From: Tubulanus polymorphus
Lineage: Eukaryota > Nemertea > Palaeonemertea > Tubulaniformes > Tubulanidae
DNA length: 64,000 bases
Assembly: GCF_964204645.1 (NCBI RefSeq)
Contig: NC_134029.1
Location: 715,501-779,500, forward strand
Direction: 5' to 3'
The notes beneath the pieces were generated by a model, which ran no database searches, had not been told where the DNA came from, and saw only the letters and a program-made list of their open reading frames with translations. Position numbers and translations under genes: made by a program. Below, piece by piece: positions 51,367 to 62,686 of this stretch. Positions within the stretch are counted from its first letter, which is position 1, and each line of letters opens with the position of its first letter.

Positions 51367-51389
51367 CTGAAGATGACTGTTAGTCGAAT
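51367..51389 (+). ncRNA. Hammerhead-like motif, plus strand
   Basis: CTGAAGA, T, GACT-GTT-AGTC (4-bp stem), then GAAT where GAAA is expected. The extra T before the stem matches the copy at 2980. Downstream, CGATGAAACATTTTCGG resembles the flank of the 29.8-kb copy. Loss of the last A of the GAAA box suggests it is inactive. Confidence 0.35.
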
Positions 51390-52314
51390 AGAAAGTAGCT
51401 CGATGAAACATTTTCGGACTCGTTTTTCTTTTGTATCGCGTTGGAACCCGTATTAGATTTACACAGAAATAGAAAATCGACATTGAAGGGAGAGCAATTT
51501 TAACGACAATAGCAGGCGTTGTCTTACACCGAGTCGGCTACCCAACCTCTCTCCCAGAAGAAGATATAAAAGAAAAGCTACGTTTACAGATAAAACTGAT
51601 AATTGATTGTTATGTTATTCGATATGATACATTAGAAATCGCTAATGGCACCAGTCGAAAAACTCAAGAACTTTGTTTAGCAAGTTGAATAAGTGTCTAT
51701 GATATCTATAAATAAATCTACATTCATCTTTTCGATTTCTAAAAGACTTCGTTGTATAAGAGTGGTTTAGCGCGCGATCGATCGAATTTTTGTGACACTG
51801 TTGCCGCAGGTGTCAACAAATGTTATACGATACTAAAATATATGAAGTCTTTTGGTCTTTCAATGATAGTATTTTGAGTTAAACGGGATTCAAACGGTTG
51901 AGTTACTGGAAAGTGAAGATTTTAATGGATTTAGCTCTCCTCAAAGTAGGCCTACGTAAACTTCTGACTGCAACTGTCGATGTTCATTTTGACTCAATCA
52001 TAGTCCTTGATTCATTGGTTATTAACCAGATTAACTAAAGATGTAATCAATAACTACCCGTGGCGCCTAATTAACCCCTGGTGAGCGATTGTTCAATCAA
52101 CCGGAATGTTTTTGTACTACGGGGCTCCTAGTAACCCGACACCTGCCGAGGTTAGGTCCTATGATAGGGCACCTATCAATTACAACTAATCATCGGTTGT
52201 TGTTACCCGGTTAGACCGTGAGATTAGATACGTATTTTACCATTCTACCTCCATATCAACCAACAGACAACTATTGTAATGAGACAAATGAAAGATAAAC
52301 CTGATGGTATATTA
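51390..52314. other. No gene recognised
   Basis: No supported gene; a diverged single copy of the 29-bp minisatellite unit (CCCTGGTGAGCGA) lies near 52076. Confidence 0.45.
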
Positions 52315-52728
52315 GGGGCTCGAACTTAATACGTAGGTGAAGCTTATAAATAGAGCATAGAACTATAATCGAACGGGAAGGCCGACTCCTCAAAAATCCG
52401 CTAGGCGCCGCTAGCAAGGGCAAATGTTAATTGTAAATAGTACACTGTATTTGTATATATTGTAAATACTCTTGTTATGTTTTTAAGATATTTTTTATTT
52501 TTTCTCTCGATATGTAAATATTTGTAAACAAAATCTTTTTTTTTCCTCCACGTACCATGGAAATGGTTGGAGAGTAATAAATTATCTTATCTTATCTTAT
52601 CTTATCTTATCTTATGAAGTTTAGTGACGTCACGGAGTTGGCCTTCCCTTTCGCTTATAGTTCTAAGCTAGAGTTAAACCGCTTACAACCAATATCCGTA
52701 TAGTAACATTCACCTCAGTTCGAGCCCC
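52315..52728. mobile_element. Inverted-repeat structure around a retroelement tail
   Basis: Outer arms GGGGCTCGAACT (52315-52326) and its inverse (52717-52728). Inner arms 52354-52389 and 52634-52669 match 32 of 36 in inverted orientation (AGAACTATAA...GGGAAGGCC). Between them lies a retroelement-like 3' end. Either two opposite copies of one repeat flank an insertion, or this is a non-autonomous foldback element. Confidence 0.55.
52420..52615 (+). mobile_element. 3' end of a non-LTR retroelement or SINE with (TTATC)n tail
   Basis: A T-rich 3'-UTR-like stretch, then CCATGGAAATGGTTGGAGAG, AATAAA (52576-52581) and about seven TTATC units. A short stem-forming CCATGG...GG segment followed by AATAAA and a simple pentamer tail is typical of truncated invertebrate LINE/SINE 3' ends. 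No ORF is present, so the element is 5'-truncated. Confidence 0.55.
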
Positions 52729-54526
52729 GCGTAGAAAACACGCATAAGAGATGTGTAACGATACATTTAGCCGTTAAAGGGTTAAATTACTACCACGCTA
52801 TTAAAGTGGATTATTTTCGGTATTCGACGCTGTAATGCGGAAAGGATTTATGGACGATTTACCCGTAAAAAATGAAGATGGAAAAAATAGCAGCTGTATC
52901 GGGTGGGAATCTGGTGGTCAGTGACTGCAGTGAAGTGTTAATAACAAGTCTGATCTTCATAATACCCCGTCACCATCGATGAAAAAACCTAACCAAGTGG
53001 CTTGCGCACATTTCCCCCCGAGGGTTCGTGCTTTCTCTATTCACTATCGTGTAATTATTTTCCGCTGATTCCTATTGTATGTGTGTATCAGTCAGCATCC
53101 ACAACGCGATATCAGCGCGTTAGTGTAACTGTATCATTGGTCATCTATCCAGCCCTGGTCAAAGCTTCCAAAAAACTGTGGATAATCCGTAATGCACAGC
53201 AGCACAATGCGGAATGCGACAGTGCGGGGATTATAGTGATACGATGAGCCTGAGAACGAGCAGATAGTATTCTATTTATAATCTAGAAATCACTGTAGAA
53301 ATATGGAGATGTGATGGTCATTGATAACTTCCAATGACCACAAGCTTAGACGTCAGTTCGTCAATGTTTTTGTTAAAGTGGAGACACTTAAACAATATGT
53401 ATCTGTTACTAAGACATACTTACTATTTTGAGACACCTAATTCGTGCGCCACCGGACTATTGCTAAGTATAAAGAGGTATATCGCCATTTTTATTTGTGA
53501 AATATTCGATCAGTATTTCTGAATCACAATAATATAAGCTGATTTACATAGAATTCAGGAAACATGAAATATCGAGAGTGCGGCTCCTGAAAAACTTTGA
53601 AAGCCCCTCGGACAGTGAATTTATAAAATTTTTGCTAAAACCGAAGCCAACTAGATAGAAATTCCTTTCGAACTAATGGAACCGAAATATGAGCGGATTT
53701 GTCATCGACATGGCTCTGATGATCGTACGTGCTTCTGCAATAACGCGCTCTCATGAAACTGACACATTTTTTGCTTGTCTGACTCTGACTATCCGGAAAA
53801 TAAAGCCATTACAACCGATAAGATCTATTGGGTATCTCTATTAAATGCAATCACATTACGGGACATAACCTAATTGATAGAACAAATTGAATGTAGCCTA
53901 CGCGATATTAAGTAGCATATTACTGAATCGATACTTTGTGTCAACTATCTTCAGCGATCCGATGGCCAAACACTCTCCTTCTTACGTCATAACGGATACA
54001 TTCATTCAAAATAAAAAAAAATCCAGGCCTCGTCAGATTTCACATAATTGACTCGCTTCCGAATAACATGTTGTTCGGGGTCTAGACACTAGTCGCGAGA
54101 TGGGCGTTCCAAGAAGAAACAAGGGTGACGTGCGTCTGACATAAACATGAAAATAACAGGGGTCAGACGCTGAAAAGTTGGTTACAAAAAATAACCAGCA
54201 GATTACCATCACTTCGGATTCCGATCGCTTCGATGGAGACAGGCCCCAGCATGAATGATCAGCTCAGTAAATGGCGTGCATCTAACATTACCTAGTATTG
54301 TATTTAGCTGATGATCTAAGATTGAATTATTTGGTACTGCTTTGATTTTGGTTACGGTTTATCTTGCTTTTGGTTTTCGAGTTGTTTCACGACGGAACGA
54401 CTTTGTTAGTGTTGTCGGAGACTGTGGAAGCAGCCAGCGTGACTAGAAACTATGTATTGGAGTTGAATAAATTGCGGCGTTTTTTGTAGTTTCAGTAATC
54501 GCTAATTCATTGACATCAGATCCTCA
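52729..54526. other. No gene recognised
   Basis: No supported gene, repeat or RNA; the ORF at 53002-53247 has no recognisable content. Confidence 0.45.
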
Positions 54527-54713
54527 CCGTCATGTGCTGTCTCTATATATAACGAAAGCGGTGAATAAGTGAACTAACCAGACTCCCAATAGTCCTACTG
54601 TGGTATGCGAGTAATATATTAGTTCACGCATTAACCGTTAATGATATGGGGCAGCACATGACGGCTTGATATTACACATAAATTGATAGTCCTACTGTGG
54701 CATGCGAGTAATA
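54527..54713. mobile_element. Foldback element with repeated core
   Basis: Inverted arms CCGTCATGTGCTG (54527-54539) / CAGCACATGACGG (54652-54664) and GTGAACTAA (54569-54577) / TTAGTTCAC (54619-54627), with partial matching in between. The loop sequence ATAGTCCTACTGTGG plus 13 more bases (54589-54616) recurs outside the right arm at 54686-54713. Confidence 0.6.
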
Positions 54714-54942
54714 CATATTTTACAAATTTCAATGAAAAATGGCAAACCATTAGAAAAGTACATTTTTGCACTAAAGTTACGTTTAGGGTAGACCAAGACG
54801 ATCCATTGAAGCGTCTTCAAAACTTCCTAAAATAAATAGATTCCGTCTACCATGATGGATGAGCGAACACAAAATCCGAAGTCTCGAGTGGGTTAAAAAC
54901 ATAAAATAAGATCATGAATGAAGAATATATATGAACAATGTG

Positions 54943-54948
54943 TTTATT
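54943..54948 (-). promoter_or_regulatory. Poly(A) signal of NAXD
   Basis: AATAAA on the minus strand 125 nt after the NAXD stop codon. It predicts a short 3' UTR (about 54920-55072). Confidence 0.65.
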
Positions 54949-55072
54949 GAATATTTTTCGAACAGGTTACAAATTCAAGATCGAAATGTAAGCTTTATAC
55001 AAAATATACAAAATAAATAAATACATGTATCTACAAGATAGTCCGACAGTCGTTGAACTACCCATGCGCCAT

Positions 55073-57874
55073 CTATTGGGATAAACGTGTAAAACAGGTT
55101 CTAATTTGCTCGATCATGTCACTAGTGGTCATAGAACGTTCGTGTATTCTAAACGCAGCAGCGTTACATCTACGAGTCAGTAAACATGCTGTGTACGCTG
55201 CGGCTACTGTAGGGCCATCGGCTTCAAATAATTCACTGAAATCACGTAAAAAATACTATCACTCCACCTGCTGACAAATCATAGTACTACAGGTCCAGCA
55301 GGAATTGGGACAGTCAAAGTGACTTCACATTTTAACATTCTGTCAATCCGAGTATTTATTTACCTGTGAGATCCAAATTTATGAGCCCAGTAAGAAAAGA
55401 CTCCTAAACTTCCAGCAAGTAAATCACCTTGACCGCCACAACGCCTGGGACTACCTTCATCGCCACAAATCAACCCTAAAACATTCAAATAACAATTATT
55501 AAATTCAAAACCTTCTGAACTCATGTCAAACTGAATTTTTACACTCAGATAAAGAACTCACCACTTTCACCGCGAAATATCAAATCCATTTTACCTTTAC
55601 AAACTATCGTTACATTACCGAGGATTTTGCTGAGTTTAATCACACCAGCGGGTTGGTCTTCAGCGGGTGGGTATTCACCTACCTCTCAAAATAACAATTA
55701 ATACATCTATATCAATCACAGCTACTGACATCGCAGCTAGTACCAAAATGTCAAAAGCAGCGAAACCTCATTACAACCAACTTTAGAGGATCAGTAAATC
55801 AGTTCATTTTAACAACCGCTAGATCATTATTTATATCCAGTATGAATCCAAATTAATAAAACTACCCTATTTTGGACGGAATTCTCAGTTCGTAATAACA
55901 GATAAATCGTAACATCGAAGTACATTATAACAAACAGAATTTTCTTACCACAGCGTGGAATAACTTCTTGAATTCAACTTTATTCGGAGTCAATATCGCT
56001 TTTTGATAACCTTGAATGAGGTCAGGATTTTCGGACAATAAGAACAAACCGTCCTGAAAAATACATGAAATTTCAACCATCTTCAAAATATTTTATATAA
56101 AATCAGTTAATATATACCATGATATAACAGCCTAGCCGCCCTCCTCCCTCCCTCCCTCCCTGCCTCCTAGTTTATAACTTACAGCATCAATAACTATAGG
56201 TTTATTCAGTTTCATAGCGTGTTCAAGCAGTATCTGAAATAATTCAAATTGAAATTTGTGGAGCACGAGGGAATTTGAATTTTATTGATAAAACTATTGG
56301 CTCAATATACCAACTTTAGTATTATCCAAAAGAAGTTTATCTCTGCCTAAACCTGGACCAATCACTAACGCGTGCATCTTGCCAACCCATGTTTCCATTT
56401 CACTCTCAAATTTCTCATCATCACTGAAACAACAAGATCCTATGAACTCAAACAGAGATCAAACATCAAATAACTAAGATATTTAAATTAAATATCTTAT
56501 TGAATTAATACTTACAGTATAGGATGAACTATTAGTTCAGGACTGTAAGATTTAATCACAGGAGCCGCAGCGTTCGTACAAAATACATGAGCTAGATCAG
56601 CTCCCTACAAATACATGAGCTAGATCAGCTCCCTACAAATACATTACATATCAGCTCCCTACAAATACATTACATATCAGCTCCCTACAAATACATTACA
56701 TGTCAGCTCCCTACAAATACATTACATCAGCTCCCAAAATGTTAGCTCCCTACAAATAGACTACAAAACTTATAAGCTCCCAACATATTGCAATTATTCA
56801 TTCCAGAAAACAAATCAGTTCCCTTTATATTAGAAAACAACTGAGGAATTTGAATGTTTCAACGTGTATACTTACTACTTTTAATGCAGAAATAGCAGCA
56901 AAATATGGAGCACCAGTATATCTGTAATAGGAGTAGTTATCAGTTTATATCCAGAGGGAGGGGAGCGAGAAGAGTCTATCTATGAAGTGAAACCCTCTTC
57001 CTCCATCCAGATCAGTTTTAACCGAGGAAATTCACTCGATCGATGAGATATCTCGATTGAAAATTCATTCTTTAACACAAACATAGGTAAATAGTAACTC
57101 ACTTGGGCCATAGAGGCTCGTATCAGAGTTGTAGGTAATGTAAAAACGATAATCTGTTAATCCAATGTATATAGTATATAGAATAACATACTATATACAT
57201 TGGATTAACAGATTATCGTTTTTACATTACCTACAACTCTGATACGAGCCCCTATGACTTGGGCAAAAGATAAAAATGTGGATTAAACTGACCTGACTGA
57301 ATTAAATTTACACTTACTCTTTACAACCACCAACAATTCCAATTCGACCTGATTGACCCTTATACGATTCATAAGTTAACGGCGGTATTATACTCTGTAC
57401 CATTTCAGTGAACCTACACTTGTCTCCACGATACACGTCAAAACCTCGCTGTTTAATACAACTTACATATCCTACAAATAGTCAACTTCATTGTTTAATA
57501 GGCTTTTACAAATAATTCAACCTCATCGTTTTACTTTTGATAAAAGTGCAGATCCGCACATCTCGTGATTGATGCAAATTACTGAATTACAAATCACTGT
57601 TATAGCTTCCGAATGTCTCACAGAATCCAATGCAGTGGTTTATATTATGATAATTTCATGAGAAAGTAGTTTTTGGCCCAGTTTTTATCTCAGAATTGTG
57701 ATGAGCTTTCAATAGGACGCCATATTGGATTGGGAACGTTTATTTTCTCAGGGAGTTAAACCACGACTGTGACAGCGCAATAAAACCAGTATAATGATAA
57801 TGTTACCGACCTCCTCTAAATTTTCCTCCATTTCTAGCAGTCATATAAAGCCACAAACTTCCTAATGTGAACAT
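55073..57874 (-). CDS. NAXD: ATP-dependent (S)-NAD(P)H-hydrate dehydratase (NAXD/CARKD), 10 exons, 337 aa
   Basis: Metabolite-repair enzyme that dehydrates S-NADHX/S-NADPHX with ATP, acting with NAXE epimerase. Exons, 5' to 3' on the minus strand: 57811-57874, 57318-57471, 56876-56921, 56516-56604, 56315-56423, 56183-56233, 55949-56053, 55562-55682, 55364-55475, 55073-55235. All join in frame. Ribokinase-like (YjeF C-terminal) motifs are GRIGIVGG and [10 protein letters not shown] near residues 63-80, GPGLGRD at 140-146, VIDADGLF at about 168-175, LTPNKVEF at 192-199, [12 protein letters not shown] at 257-268 with catalytic Asp264, and TTSDMI near the end. Length is close to the human enzyme. 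The N-terminus ([20 protein letters not shown]) is basic and hydroxylated, as in mitochondrial presequences. The donor after 56315 (AAA/GTTGGT) is weak. The first exon is the least certain. Confidence 0.93.
56605..56765. repeat. Minisatellite grown from the NAXD exon 4 acceptor
   Basis: Units containing TCAGCTCCCTACAAATACAT recur about five times directly next to the exon boundary. The first unit copies 28 bp that span the acceptor and the start of the coding exon; later ones drift to TTACATATCAGCTCCC. It lies in the intron between exons 56876-56921 and 56516-56604. Confidence 0.85.
57101..57264. mobile_element. Palindromic MITE with 8-bp target-site duplication
   Basis: Arms 57115-57177 and 57188-57250 are perfect 63-bp inverted repeats around a 10-nt loop. 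One mismatch further out extends them to 57109-57256 (ends CATAG...CTATG). ACTTGGGC occurs directly before (57101-57108) and directly after (57257-57264), as expected for an 8-bp target-site duplication. Eight-base duplications point to hAT- or P-type transposases. It has no coding capacity and lies in NAXD intron 2. Confidence 0.92.
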
Positions 57875-57930
57875 TTTAGGCTGTGTTGGGCTCAGAAGTT
57901 TACTTTCGTTTCATGTAGTTATTGATAGAT

Positions 57931-57990
57931 TCACAAGGTGGCAGCAGCTTACATGTATTTACAAAATGGGTTCGAATCCCAGAATTGTGA
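57931..57990 (+). pseudogene. Degenerate tRNA-like sequence
   Basis: Ends TCACAA / TTGTGA can pair, and a perfect B box with T arm (TGGGTTCGAATCCCA) is present. The A box is poor and the total is only 60 nt. Probably a SINE or tRNA relic; it lies just upstream of the NAXD start codon, on the opposite strand. Confidence 0.4.
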
Positions 57991-58032
57991 CAAACAGGAC
58001 CGAATCAACTGCAGTTCAGTTAGGTAACTGTA

Positions 58033-58210
58033 ACTCGGGTAGTGTAGCGGCTAGCGCACTGAATCCAATGCAATAGGTGCCAGGTTCGACCTTGGGTTAG
58101 GAACATTTTTGGATACAAATTCTTGGCAATTCCTGAGGGGGTCCATTACAGTATATGCACAATGGTGGTTCTCCTGCAGGGGGTGCTCCAGGCTGCAGGT
58201 AATCAGCTAT
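58033..58210 (+). mobile_element. tRNA-derived SINE
   Basis: The A box TAGTGTAGCGG (about 58039-58049) and B-box-like GGTTCGACCTT (about 58083) are followed by a non-tRNA body ending near GGGTGCTCCAGGCTGCAGG. The spacing of the boxes is right for a Pol III promoter. The 3' boundary and target-site duplication are unclear. Confidence 0.55.
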
Positions 58211-58254
58211 TCCAATTAAACGAATAAATTCCATTATTTTTAAACAAAGATCTT

Positions 58255-58269
58255 TTTATTTCATTTATT
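58255..58269 (-). promoter_or_regulatory. Poly(A) signals of the CK1-gamma-like gene
   Basis: Two AATAAA hexamers on the minus strand (reverse complement of 58255-58260 and 58264-58269) downstream of both candidate terminal exons. They would give a 3' UTR of about 3.7 kb, ending some 380 bp before the NAXD start codon. Confidence 0.5.
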
Positions 58270-59879
58270 ATTTACATATATATTTATATATATATATATA
58301 TATTCATATATATATTTTGAAGCTTTTTAAAGATAGATAGAGAGAGAGAAAGGAGAGAGAGAGAGACTATAATAGAATGTATTTTTAGTATCTTCCGCAA
58401 ACATCTGTTTTTTACGGGAAGTAAAAACAAATTAAAACACGACGCAAATTACATCATATAATAATAGAATATCCTTTCCATGTCATCCTGAACCCAACCC
58501 TACGGCCTAGAGATTGAACCCAACCCTACGGCCCAGAACCCAGTTTCACAGTAGGCCTACTCAGTTAAGATATATCTAGGTTTTAAAGACTATTTGAAAT
58601 TAACGAATCATATCTCCCGAGAATTCAGTTGCTCAATAGTTGGTTAAGGATAACCAGCTGATAAATACCATAGTAACAATGAACATTTAATTGTCACTAC
58701 GTCAACTATCCACTGGTTAACTCTAACCAACTATTCAGCCATAACTGTGTAACTGGATTCTGCAGACAAGCCACAAATGAGCTGCTCTATACATCACCTC
58801 TTCTACAGACTATTGATAGAAGAAGCCATTTTTAAAGTAAATACTAATTGATTAAAATAAACTTCTCCAATTACCAATAGCAACCAGACCTGGTTGGATA
58901 GGTGTGATTGAACTCTGCAGGCAAAAAGTAAGACCATTTTCAATAATTACTTTGTCTCAAAATCTGAGTTACATTCAACGCATAACTGCTCGACATCGTT
59001 CATGACCTCAAATGACATGGAAAGGTTGACTAAACGATAGAACAAGCACCTCAAAATTCAAATTGCAAATATTCATTCATTACCGGGGTGAGGGAAGGGG
59101 CCATCTCATCTCCTCACAGGCTCTAAGTACCATTCTAACACTAACAGAATGACAGAAATCTATGAAATGGCCCAATGTTGATTCATATTTCTAATTACAG
59201 CACAACTCCTGATACAATTATTCGCTTAAAAAATACAAAAAAAAAAAAATTAAATAGTAGACCTACAACTCGGTCGGTAAGCCTACTATTTTTATGAATG
59301 CCCGATGATGGATTAAACGTTTTTTAAATCCATCTCCATCAAACTAAAACAAGACATAAATATGTCTTCATTCATTATTACGAACAGAATCGTTGGTCGA
59401 AATTTTCTCCCATCTTAAGGTGTTTATTAATTACTAACACTAAATTATTTTACAGTTTTTTTTTTTCATCTATATTTTACAAAGCTTTATACTTCATATT
59501 CATTGATCTAAAAATGGTTTCAAACAATTAAAATATCGAAGCTCGAATAGTAGTAACAGCTCCATCTATAGGGAGCCGATGAAATCACTGCGTGACGTTA
59601 AACAAATTTAAAACGAGATTTGAATATTCGGCACTCACATGCCAGCGACTGGAAGAGGAATAGCTGCTGTGGCGAGTGAGTACGACTACACTATAGCACT
59701 TTGTATTTCATTATAGGAATGTTAGTCAAAGATATAAAATATTGAAATCAGGCTGACATTTTCCGAACTACAACGATGTTGATGTTGCTTTTTCATTCTT
59801 CGTATCTTATGACTAGATTTTTCAATTTTTTTTTTTTCGACAACCATTTTTTTCATGAAACAAATTTCAACCCGATATT

Positions 59880-59942
59880 ACAGTAATAAATTATAGCATT
59901 ACAGTAATACATTACAGCATTACGGTAATACATTATAGCATC
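59880..59942. repeat. 22-bp tandem repeat, about 3 copies
   Basis: Units of CAGTAATACATTATAGCATTA with minor variation. Confidence 0.8.
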
Positions 59943-61151
59943 GCTCAAAATACATATTACAGTAAACCTAACTTACTCCTAACTCGGAGAACTTGGCCAA
60001 ATGGGACTTATGACTAAATTGGGACAAAAACAGAATTATTTTCAGATTTCCTCTGATCTGATTTTTCCGATTGTTGACTCGGAATTCTGACTTATTTCTC
60101 CACATTTCCGGTACGCCCCGAGTTAGGAAAGAAAGAGGTCTACGGTTTACAGTAGGATGACTTGTTTTTCCGATAAAAGAGGGCGTTGCTCGGAAATCAA
60201 TAAATAAATCCGCATTCGCAAATGCAGACGACAGCGGCGGCGCAGCGGTACAACATGACATACGTAAATACAAGCAAAACTTCTAGAAAAAAATCACCCA
60301 AATTCTTCACTCAACCGGTTAGAACCGGAGCCCTATCAGTGAGCATTAGTTTATGATTACTATAGAGGTCACTACCAGTCAGTCAGTACTAGTCCCCCCC
60401 CCACAATGTGACCATTAATATATCTTAACAATATATAATCTAATATACAGTTATATATAATATATGTATTCATACATTTCAATGATGACCACGTGATGCG
60501 TATGTATTTATTTGTAATGATGGTGATTTGAACATCTGACCAAGCTCAAGACTCAATGATACAATAGCGGGATAACCTCAATTGAAATTATCATCTCTAT
60601 CAAACTCGACGAATCGAAATACAATGTAGTAGAATCGTAGATATACGAAAATCATGATCCGATTCTTAACATGGATCGGGGATCATCTAATATCCGTCTA
60701 AGCTTATTTTAGTTCTGAAGTCAATCTAACAAAATTTCTCGACCTAAAACACGACTGTCCCAGCGAACAACTAGTCCTAGAAGTTTGTTTTAACATAAAC
60801 CTAGGCTATCCACTCACTCGACTAGGAGTCAGTTGAGTAAGTTTTAAAAACTTGTACATAAAACCAACCGTGAGATCCGTTTTGCGAAAAAAGTTCAAAG
60901 GTTTAAACAGTTTTTAATAGTAGACATCACAAAACATGAAGCGACCGTAAATAACTAAATAAAATATTTTATCTTTTTACGAAAATCTGGATGCTGGGTT
61001 TAGAAAATAATTTGCTGAATTGAAGCTGTGATACAATGCGGAGCAGATTTTGACCAATAGCTGGACCTTGTGTCAGACTAAGGCAGACTTCGATTGGTCA
61101 GTTTTGGCGCATTCGCTACGACCAGAATACGCCCTATCTATTCTGGAAAAG

Positions 61152-61391
61152 TGTAATCTATAAACCTGATAGAAGCGGCCGGTAGAGAGTTTGTAATCTG
61201 TAAACCTGATAGAAGCGGCCGGTAGAGAGTTTGTAATCTGTAAACCTGATAGAAGCGGCCGGTAGAGAGTTTGTGATCTGTAAACCCGATAGAAGCGGCC
61301 GGTAGAGAGTTTGTAATCTGTAAACCTGATAGAAGCGGCCGGTAGAGAGTTTGTAATCTGTAAACCTGATAGAAGCGGCCGGTAGAGAGGA
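61152..61391. repeat. 40-bp tandem repeat, 6 copies
   Basis: Six near-identical 40-bp units containing AACCTGATAGAAGCGGCCGG, then TAGAGAGTTTGTAATCTGT. The minus-strand ORF across it reads a repeated peptide but lies in presumed UTR. Confidence 0.95.
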
Positions 61392-61950
61392 TGTAATCTG
61401 AAAATGCTATTGCAAAACTGGAATACGTCCAATTATAACCTGCCTAAAATACATTTCTCAAATAGAGCAATTTTTAATCAAACAATTTACATGGTAAACC
61501 TCAAAACAGCGACATATGCTGCCATAACTCAACAAATAAAATGTTAATATTTGGAAGAATAATTCAAAATGATTCCAATCAATCATTGGTTTTTTACAGC
61601 GGAACCTCATTAAGATAATTTATTGGCTCCAATGAAACTCGAATTACATCCTAATAATTTCATTGCGAATATTTAGAACTATCAGTAACGAACAAAATAA
61701 TCCGGTGCCTTAAATTGTTTGTAACGAGGTTTCGCAATAAAAGCGCCGAGCTCCAGATTTGGATTCAATGTCGTCAGGAAGAGAGATAGTGATATAAACT
61801 TACACACAGATAATAAAATGATAAAATTAATTGAGGTGATTATGTAATGCTACCTTGACTACTGGTTTGATTAAGAATAGCCTCCTGAGAACCATTCTGG
61901 CGTGTTTTAAGCGGTATCGAGTCTTGCGCTTGGTCAGATGATGTTATATA

Positions 61951-62008
61951 TCATTTTGGACGCTTCGGTTTTTTCTTTTTTCGTTTCTTGCAAGTAAAAC
62001 AGCAACAC
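61951..62008 (-). CDS. Casein kinase 1 gamma-like, terminal exon B
   Basis: After acceptor TTTTTGCCTAG the exon gives one base completing a codon (probably Lys), then CCCFTCKKRKKKKPKRPK and TGA. CK1 gamma kinases end in a CCCFFKRKRKK-type Cys-plus-basic tail that is palmitoylated and holds the kinase at the plasma membrane; this tail matches the pattern. The entering phase is the same as for the exon at 62687-62735, so the two are alternative last exons. The kinase domain would be outside the window, so the identity rests on the tail alone. Confidence 0.6.
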
Positions 62009-62402
62009 CTAGGCAAAAAGTATTCAGGGATGCAGCAGGCACTATTACTTATCGATTTACATCTCAGAGATATTACATAAATATACATATATATATATAT
62101 CACACACTATGGGGGTAGGGGGAAGGGAAGGGGTGAATGTATACAGTGCTCCTAGTATATTATGACTGTGAGTGTCTTATGGAGTGTTTAAGGAGTGTCC
62201 GAACGAGTGTGTGATATTTACAGAATCTGAGACTGCATTCCCTATGTTTACACGACCCTCCGATTATAATCCATCAAACTTCACATTTCAATCGCATATT
62301 TTTCGAAATTCGTCAAAATCGTTTAATAGATTTTCAGAGTCAATTATGAAATATACAGATTGAACGCGAGTTGAGGGTCAGTGTATTAGTAATAGTGGCC
62401 CC

Positions 62403-62650
62403 GGCTATCTGGCAGGTAGTGTGGATCGCACTATCCTGTCGATAGGGCGACCCCGGGCGGCTATCCGGCAGGTAGTGTGGATCGCACTATCCTGTCAATA
62501 GGGCGACCCCGGGCGGCTATCTGGCAGGTAGTGTGGATCGCACTATCCTGTCGATAGGGCGACCCCGGGCGGCTATCCAGCAGGTAGTGTGGATCGCACT
62601 ATCCTGTCGATAGGGCGACCCCGGGCAGCTATCCGGCAGGTAGTGTGGAC
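62403..62650. repeat. 56-bp tandem repeat, about 4.4 copies
   Basis: Units containing GGCAGGTAGTGTGGATCGCA then CTATCCTGTCGATAGGGCGA and CCCCGGGC. The array ends within 40 bp of the stop codon of the terminal exon at 62687. Confidence 0.95.
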
Positions 62651-62686
62651 TGCTGGCAGTGATTTCTGGGGATATTTTTCGGGGTT

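Larger units (their letters stand above)
58270..61950 (-). other. Probable long 3' UTR of the CK1-gamma-like gene
   Basis: No coding exon is recognised between the last stop codon (61951) and the poly(A) signals. It contains a (TA)n run (about 58276-58312), a GA-rich patch (58326-58365), a 22-bp repeat at 59880-59942 and the 40-bp tandem repeat at 61152-61391. The extent is inferred from the poly(A) signals only. Confidence 0.4.

Noticed and set aside
61073-61432. 119-codon minus-strand ORF with a repeated peptide
   Set aside because: Product of the 40-bp tandem repeat in presumed 3' UTR; no start context or domain.
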